This document shows positions 51,464-54,938 of a stretch of DNA of 54,938 bases, piece after piece (positions within the stretch are counted from its first letter, which is position 1; each line of letters opens with the position of its first letter). The DNA lies in the IMG/VR virus record IMGVR_UViG_3300031841_003996, positions 1 through 54,938 of that record; one strand, 5' to 3'. This stretch comes from a virus. The position numbers and the translations under genes were made by a program. The notes under the pieces were generated by a model. It was not told where the DNA came from, did not search any database, and saw nothing but the letters and a program-made list of their open reading frames with translations.

Positions 51464-52026
51464 AACATTTAGAAGAAGGCACTCGTTGTTGGAAAGGCTA
51501 TGAGAAGAAAGGCATGAAAACTATGTTTGGTAAGCGTGTTCCTAACTGCGTCAAGAAAGAGAATACAGAGATTGATGAGGATCTTAGAAAGTGGGTGAAG
51601 CAACGTTGGGTGGACATTTCCAGAAAAAAGAAAGGGGGTGGTCACCCGGCTTGCGGCGCTTCTGCTGGTAAGAAGTCTAGGAAAGGAGGTAAGCGTGCAT
51701 ATCCAAAGTGCGTTCCTGCTTCTAAAGCTGCTAGTATGTCTAAAAAAGATAAGGCATCGGCAGTAAGACGTAAAAGGTCTGTCTACAAAGGAAAGGCTAA
51801 GGGCGGTAAGCCTCCCAAGAAAGCTAAGAATGTAAAGACAGAAGAAATGAAGATGAAGTTAATTGCCAGACTAGAGCAAATTAACGAAAAGGCTAAGCGT
51901 GATAAGTGCTATTATAAAGTAAAGGCACGTTATGATGTATGGCCATCAGCCTATGGTTCATTGTCACTTTCTAAATGCAGAAAGGTAGGTGCAGCGAATT
52001 GGGGCAATAAAAGTAAAAAGAAATAA
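51460..52026 (+). CDS. Very basic Lys/Arg-rich protein, 188 aa
   Basis: Starts with KHLEEGTRCWKGYEKKGMK and MFGKRVPNCVKK, a pattern seen in other phage proteins with unknown function. A central region (about 50-135) is a dense Lys/Arg/Gly/Ser tract with several Cys, reminiscent of DNA-binding or packaged internal proteins. ATG 51460 has AGGAGG upstream; an earlier ATG is less likely. Confidence 0.72.
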   Translation: MKHLEEGTRCWKGYEKKGMKTMFGKRVPNCVKKENTEIDEDLRKWVKQRWVDISRKKKGGGHPACGASAGKKSRKGGKRAYPKCVPASKAASMSKKDKASAVRRKRSVYKGKAKGGKPPKKAKNVKTEEMKMKLIARLEQINEKAKRDKCYYKVKARYDVWPSAYGSLSLSKCRKVGAANWGNKSKKK

Positions 52027-52029
52027 GTT

Positions 52030-52245
52030 ATGTCTGAAAACTATCTAGATCTAGCAGTTGAAGAAGTATATATGATACTTAATACTGACAGAACACCATG
52101 GCCAAAGTCTATGCGTGATCATAGAGATAAGATCAAGTTCCTAGATAGTCTAATCAAACATTTTGAAACAACTGAAGACTATGAGAAATGTAGTTACCTA
52201 ACGGGAATGAAAAATGAACTGGAAAATCACATCCAGGCCGATTGA
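52030..52245 (+). CDS. Unknown small protein, 71 aa
   Basis: A helical, charged 71-residue protein with no recognised domain, starting 3 bases after the previous stop. It overlaps the next gene by 32 bases in another frame, which is more than usual here. Confidence 0.6.
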   Translation: MSENYLDLAVEEVYMILNTDRTPWPKSMRDHRDKIKFLDSLIKHFETTEDYEKCSYLTGMKNELENHIQAD

Positions 52246-52423
52246 TGTTTATGAATTAAGTGATCGCGATCAGCCTACTAAGTATATTGTCTATGTGTTA
52301 GATGAAACTAGAAGACCGATTGCAGCGGAAGAGGCATATGGAATTGCAAACAGAACATCAGTCGTAAAACAGTTTATTGCACGTTATGGTGAGCACATTG
52401 TTAGCATAGAACATGAGAGTTAA
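52214..52423 (+). CDS. Unknown small protein, 69 aa
   Basis: A 69-residue mixed alpha/beta protein, unrecognised. ATG 52214 lies inside the previous gene. The length of the non-overlapping part and the absence of any other frame there support it. Confidence 0.6.
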   Translation: MNWKITSRPIDVYELSDRDQPTKYIVYVLDETRRPIAAEEAYGIANRTSVVKQFIARYGEHIVSIEHES

Positions 52424-52446
52424 TATGTGGGTTACAAATTGTACAT

Positions 52447-52722
52447 ATGATGTCGACATCGAATACATCTACACGGAAAAGACGTCGTAAGAAATATCTT
52501 TATCTTATGAATGACAATGTTAACTCGTTCGACAATGTTCGGACAGTATTAACTAGTCTCATTCCAGGTATGAATGATATAAAGGCAACGTCAATTGCTA
52601 CCATAGTACATAATAATAGTCAGTGTGATATCTATCAAGGATTTGCACCTGAGATATATGTACTAGCAGCACAATTAAGAAAGCAAGGACTACGTATACA
52701 GATACATGACAAACGTCTTTGA
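52447..52722 (+). CDS. ClpS-like N-degron adaptor
   Basis: A 91-residue protein that matches the ClpS core: YLYLMNDNVNSFDNV, a helix, ATSIATIVHNNSQCDI and a final LRKQGLRIQI strand. The residues that hold the N-terminal amino group in ClpS are kept (N22, D23, H55); the following Asp is Asn. The VNSFD segment is like that of Bacteroidota ClpS. It would alter which proteins host ClpAP degrades, as an adaptor or as a decoy. The N-terminus is basic (TRKRRRKK). Confidence 0.78.
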   Translation: MMSTSNTSTRKRRRKKYLYLMNDNVNSFDNVRTVLTSLIPGMNDIKATSIATIVHNNSQCDIYQGFAPEIYVLAAQLRKQGLRIQIHDKRL

Positions 52723-52748
52723 TATTTGAATAGAAGTTTATATATTAG
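52718..52748 (+). promoter_or_regulatory. Promoter TTTG-N19-TATATTAG
   Basis: TTTG at 52718-52721 (overlapping the previous stop region) and TATATTAG at 52741-52748, spacing 19. ATG 52752 follows after 3 bases, so the mRNA should be leaderless. Confidence 0.6.
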
Positions 52749-52751
52749 ATT

Positions 52752-53099
52752 ATGGTTACAAACGTTATAGTTAAGTTATCAGTAGATGGTCTCCATAATT
52801 GGCCAGATGCTAAGAAGATCTTTCCGGAGGTAGGTTTCCTATCGGATATACATCGACATATGTTTCATTTCACAGCAAAGAAGAGAGTGAATCATGATGA
52901 TCGAGATGTAGAATTTATTATGTTCAAGCGAGATATTGAAGAATACTTGTATGATAAGTATTGGAAGCAAGAGTATCGTAGTCACTTCTTTGGACCTAAA
53001 TCCTGTGAGATGTTGGCTAGAGAGATACTTGAATACTTTGATTGTGAGTATGTATCAGTGTTCGAGGACGACGAAAATGGAGCAGAGTGTTATGTCTGA
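52752..53099 (+). CDS. Unknown conserved-looking protein, 115 aa
   Basis: A protein with an eye-catching HRHMFHF segment (35-41) followed by NHDDRDVEFIMFKRDIEEYL and FGPKSCEMLAREILEYF. It probably binds metal through the histidines. I recall similar unannotated phage proteins but cannot name a family. It overlaps the next small gene by 8 bases. Confidence 0.72.
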   Translation: MVTNVIVKLSVDGLHNWPDAKKIFPEVGFLSDIHRHMFHFTAKKRVNHDDRDVEFIMFKRDIEEYLYDKYWKQEYRSHFFGPKSCEMLAREILEYFDCEYVSVFEDDENGAECYV

Positions 53100-53232
53100 A
53101 TTGATTAAAGAATGGTATGAATTGCTGGATGCAAATCATGTTAAGGTAGAACCAAAAGCATTTACATTGCTTCAGATGGTTATGGAAAACTACGACATTA
53201 CAAAGAAGGCTGTAGAAGAGGATGCCGTTTAA
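53092..53232 (+). CDS. Small unknown protein, 46 aa
   Basis: A 46-residue helical protein starting at ATG 53092, inside the end of the previous gene. An in-frame ATG at 53077 is possible. It overlaps the HNH gene by 11 bases, which is the usual linkage in this genome. Confidence 0.6.
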   Translation: MSELIKEWYELLDANHVKVEPKAFTLLQMVMENYDITKKAVEEDAV

Positions 53233-53749
53233 ACCAGGAGAAGGTCGTCCGGCTATGAATATCTCCGAATCGGAGATCCGTTATGCAATGGAGAATACTA
53301 AGTCCTGCGCACAAGCGGCACGATTCCTTAAGATATCATATGAGGCATTTCGTAAGTATGCTAAGATGTATACGGACTCCGAATCTGGTAAAACATTATT
53401 TGAACTTCATAAGAATCCGCATGGCAAAGGTGTACCCAGAGTCCCAAAGAACCCAACAAAGACTCAGGCTAAACTAGAAAACATCTTCGCCGGCAAACAT
53501 CCTAACTATAACAAACATCGATTGAAAGATAGATTGTTACGGTCTGGAGAATTTGAAGAATGCTGCTCATCATGCGGATTCAATGAACGACGCGTAAGTG
53601 ATTATACAGTGCCTTTGTTATTAGATTGGATCGATGGCGATACTACTAATCATGCCAAAGAGAATCTAAGGTTCCTATGTTACAATTGCTATTATCTACA
53701 GGTAGGCAATCCATTGGGAGGACGCATGCGTAATAGTTATGGCCCGTAA
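53222..53749 (+). CDS. HNH-type endonuclease with N-terminal helix-turn-helix
   Basis: A 175-residue protein. The N-terminal half has a helix-turn-helix-like SCAQAARFLKISYEAFRKYA. The C-terminal half has a zinc knuckle (CCSSCGF) and the HNH core LDWIDGDTTNHAKENLRFLCYNCYY with a second CxxC. It may be a free-standing homing endonuclease or a packaging-related nuclease. No intron is seen nearby. Confidence 0.8.
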   Translation: MPFKPGEGRPAMNISESEIRYAMENTKSCAQAARFLKISYEAFRKYAKMYTDSESGKTLFELHKNPHGKGVPRVPKNPTKTQAKLENIFAGKHPNYNKHRLKDRLLRSGEFEECCSSCGFNERRVSDYTVPLLLDWIDGDTTNHAKENLRFLCYNCYYLQVGNPLGGRMRNSYGP

Positions 53750-53776
53750 AAAAGTTTGAAAAAAGTTGGCAAAAGG

Positions 53777-53809
53777 CTTGACCGTTAATTGATATCTACC
53801 TTATATTTA
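53777..53809 (+). promoter_or_regulatory. Promoter-like CTTG-N21-TATATTTA
   Basis: CTTG at 53777-53780 and TATATTTA at 53802-53809, spacing 21. The ATG at 53834 is 24 bases later. It lies in the 84-base gap after the HNH gene, which otherwise holds only A-rich sequence. Confidence 0.45.
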
Positions 53810-53833
53810 AGAGTAAGTTAAAAGATAAGATAG

Positions 53834-54070
53834 ATGAGTGATTTTGATATCAAGGCGCATGTGCAATCAATGGCCCCCGAGGCTCAAGATATGTTGCTTA
53901 AGGCAGCAGTTAAAGATCATCAGATGAGCATTTTGATTGATTTGATGGGCATTATCGGAGAGCAAAGAGATCCTAGGTCAGTTGCCGATAAGGTGTCCAA
54001 TTGGATGAAAGAGGTAGCCGATGATCAAGGTACCTGGTCCGAATTCGCTGAAGAAGGTTTGAATAAATAA
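53834..54070 (+). CDS. Unknown acidic helical protein, 78 aa
   Basis: A small helical protein with no recognised motif (MAPEAQDMLLKAAVKDHQM near its start). It follows a promoter-like element and comes before the tRNA cluster. Nothing further can be said. Confidence 0.65.
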   Translation: MSDFDIKAHVQSMAPEAQDMLLKAAVKDHQMSILIDLMGIIGEQRDPRSVADKVSNWMKEVADDQGTWSEFAEEGLNK

Positions 54071-54075
54071 TAGAT

Positions 54076-54276
54076 ATGGTTAGTCAAGAAGTATATTGCG
54101 TGTTCGCGCCATCCAAAGGCGATCATACCCTTTGCAAAGGTGAATTGTTGGGCATCTACGGCAGTCGTAAGAGTGCTAAAGAAGCAACGAAAGGTTATGT
54201 GAAGTTCTTTAAGGAATGCGGTCGAGATGTTAAGACAAGTCATTTCAAGATCAAGAGTAGATTGATGTTTGATTAA
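54076..54276 (+). CDS. Unknown small basic protein, 66 aa
   Basis: A 66-residue protein with alternating strands and a basic helix (GSRKSAKEATKGYVKFFKEC). Unrecognised. It starts 5 bases after the previous stop and ends 6 bases before the first tRNA. Confidence 0.62.
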   Translation: MVSQEVYCVFAPSKGDHTLCKGELLGIYGSRKSAKEATKGYVKFFKECGRDVKTSHFKIKSRLMFD

Positions 54277-54282
54277 ATGAAT

Positions 54283-54368
54283 GCCCGGGTGGTGGAATTG
54301 GTAGACACGTCAGACTTAAAATCTGATTCGCCGAATGGTGAGTGCGGGTTCGAGCCCCGCCCCGGGTA
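54283..54368 (+). tRNA. tRNA-Leu (anticodon UAA)
   Basis: The acceptor GCCCGGG pairs with CCCGGGT, with a T arm GCGGG-TTCGAGC-CCCGC. The anticodon stem TCAGA/TCTGA holds the loop CTTAAAA (anticodon TAA), and a long class II variable arm follows. The CCA end is not encoded. It reads UUA, the most used Leu codon in the sugar island. Confidence 0.95.
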
Positions 54369-54381
54369 CAAAAACTAAAAG

Positions 54382-54525
54382 ATGATGATTCCAATTTTTG
54401 AAGTAGTAATGATTTTGTTGGCCACTGCAGCAACTGTATTGATTGCAGGTACCATCCTATTGGAAGGCTTTGATTTCTTTCAGCGCCGTGCTTATAAGAA
54501 TAAGAAGAAATGGGATTCGAAGTAA
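54382..54525 (+). CDS. Small membrane protein between tRNAs, 47 aa
   Basis: A 47-codon frame with one hydrophobic helix (MILLATAATVLIAGTILLEG) and a basic tail (RRAYKNKKKWDSK), the pattern of a single-pass inner-membrane protein. Start is ATG 54382 or the adjacent ATG 54385. It overlaps the next gene by 16 bases. Confidence 0.6.
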   Translation: MMIPIFEVVMILLATAATVLIAGTILLEGFDFFQRRAYKNKKKWDSK

Positions 54526-54725
54526 CAAATGTAGATGAAATTTGGTGGGCAGTAACTAAAGAGTACACCATTGACTATGAAGGTGAAGAAGTCCGATTCA
54601 GAGCCGCTGATGATTCGAATGGATGTGATTTCTTTATTTATGAACCAGATGGGTGGTCATTTGAAAAGACTGAAGAAGTAATGGAAACATTGAAAGAGGC
54701 ATGGCTTGAGGGAGAATTAGATTAA
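54510..54725 (+). CDS. Unknown acidic protein, 71 aa
   Basis: An acidic protein with several Trp residues (DEIWWAV, DGWSFEK, EAWLEGELD) and beta-rich character. Unrecognised. It ends 5 bases before the tRNA-Arg gene. Confidence 0.62.
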   Translation: MGFEVTNVDEIWWAVTKEYTIDYEGEEVRFRAADDSNGCDFFIYEPDGWSFEKTEEVMETLKEAWLEGELD

Positions 54726-54730
54726 GAGAT

Positions 54731-54804
54731 GCTCCCTTAGCTCAGTTGGATAGAGCAACAGCCTTCTAAGCTGTGGGTCTCAGGTTCGAATCCTGAAGGG
54801 AGTA
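54731..54804 (+). tRNA. tRNA-Arg (anticodon UCU)
   Basis: The acceptor GCTCCCT pairs with AGGGAGT. The D loop is CTCAGTTGGATAGAG, the anticodon stem ACAGC/GCTGT holds the loop CTTCTAA (anticodon TCT), and the T arm is TCAGG-TTCGAAT-CCTGA. It reads AGA, a frequent Arg codon throughout the window. CCA is not encoded. Confidence 0.95.
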
Positions 54805-54870
54805 CTAGAGTTCTTTGACGTATTAACATTCGCTGATGACGCCACTGCGTAATAAATGGCGCACCAATAT

Positions 54871-54938
54871 GGGGACGTAGCTCAATTGGTTAGAGCATCA
54901 AGCTTATATCTTGAAGGTCGGAGGTTCAATTCCTCCCG
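54871..54938 (+). tRNA. tRNA-Ile (anticodon UAU), truncated by window end
   Basis: The acceptor GGGGACG starts the gene, with D arm GCTCAATTGGTTAGAGC. The anticodon stem TCAAG/CTTGA holds the loop CTTATAT (anticodon TAT), and the T arm begins GGAGGTTCAATTCC. The 3' end is cut off by the window. A direct UAU anticodon reads AUA without lysidine, matching the heavy AUA use in the sugar island. Confidence 0.9.

Noticed and set aside
52425-52490. A 21-codon frame preceding and overlapping the ClpS-like gene
   Set aside because: It is too short to support by composition and has no ribosome-binding site; a leader peptide is possible but not shown.
53222-53749. HNH gene as part of a group I intron
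   Set aside because: The neighbouring genes are intact and I see no split gene or intron core pairing.

Overview
This window is one contiguous piece of a large, AT-rich, T4-like myophage genome. Every gene I can support lies on the + strand, packed with 4-11 bp overlaps (ATGA, TAATG), and no gene-free stretch reaches 300 bases. The longest gaps are 134 bases before the class II ribonucleotide reductase and 84 bases before position 53834. The replication genes (UvsX, gp41, gp43, gp45, gp44 and gp62 homologues) are those of the T4 superfamily. Three lines of sequence evidence suggest a Bacteroidota host: promoters of the form TTTG-N19/20/21-TAnnTTTA, start codons placed at or very near the predicted transcription start, and a ClpS-like protein that resembles the Bacteroidota type. 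This host call is inference.

Layout. 1-6.9 kb: recombination and replication (end of a possible SSB, UvsX, 5'-3' exonuclease, DnaB-type helicase), class II RNR and a pterin dehydratase-like protein. 6.9-10.3 kb: QueD, QueE, GroES, FolE and hypoxanthine phosphoribosyltransferase. 10.3-18.5 kb: family B DNA polymerase, an unknown protein, a GT4-like glycosyltransferase, a DpdA/TGT-like transglycosylase, sliding clamp, dUTPase, clamp loader large subunit, a zinc ribbon protein, clamp loader small subunit and a DUF3310 protein. 18.5-20.8 kb: a membrane/coiled-coil protein, a Cas4/RecB-like nuclease and a SLOG-like protein.

20.8-45.3 kb is a nearly unbroken carbohydrate island of about 27 genes. 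It holds many glycosyltransferases (GT2, GT4, GT10, GT11, GT25 types) and several nucleotide-sugar enzymes: GDP-mannose 4,6-dehydratase, a GDP-fucose synthase-like SDR, a ColD-like 3-dehydratase with His in place of the catalytic Lys, a PseB/CapD-like 4,6-dehydratase, a DegT aminotransferase, further SDRs and a short UDP-sugar 6-dehydrogenase. It also has a carbamoyltransferase, a PIG-L deacetylase and a WbqC-family protein. Together these could build and transfer 6-deoxy or 3,6-dideoxy sugars and an amino sugar. The acceptor (virion protein, phage DNA or host surface glycan) cannot be read from the sequence.

45.3-54.3 kb holds small late or accessory genes: a YkuD-like cell-wall protein candidate, an alpha/beta hydrolase, a ParB/sulfiredoxin-fold protein, acidic low-complexity and basic Cys-containing proteins, the ClpS-like protein, an HNH protein and many unknowns. 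The window ends in a tRNA cluster: Leu(UAA), Arg(UCU) and a truncated Ile(UAU). These read exactly the AT-ending codons that the sugar island favours.

Most noteworthy candidates: (1) a FolE-QueD-QueE-DpdA set for 7-deazaguanine in DNA, with a glycosyltransferase directly upstream of DpdA that could decorate the modified base; (2) the GDP-sugar branch of the island; (3) two different promoter-like motifs, one of Bacteroidota type and one AATATTTATA element that may mark late genes.
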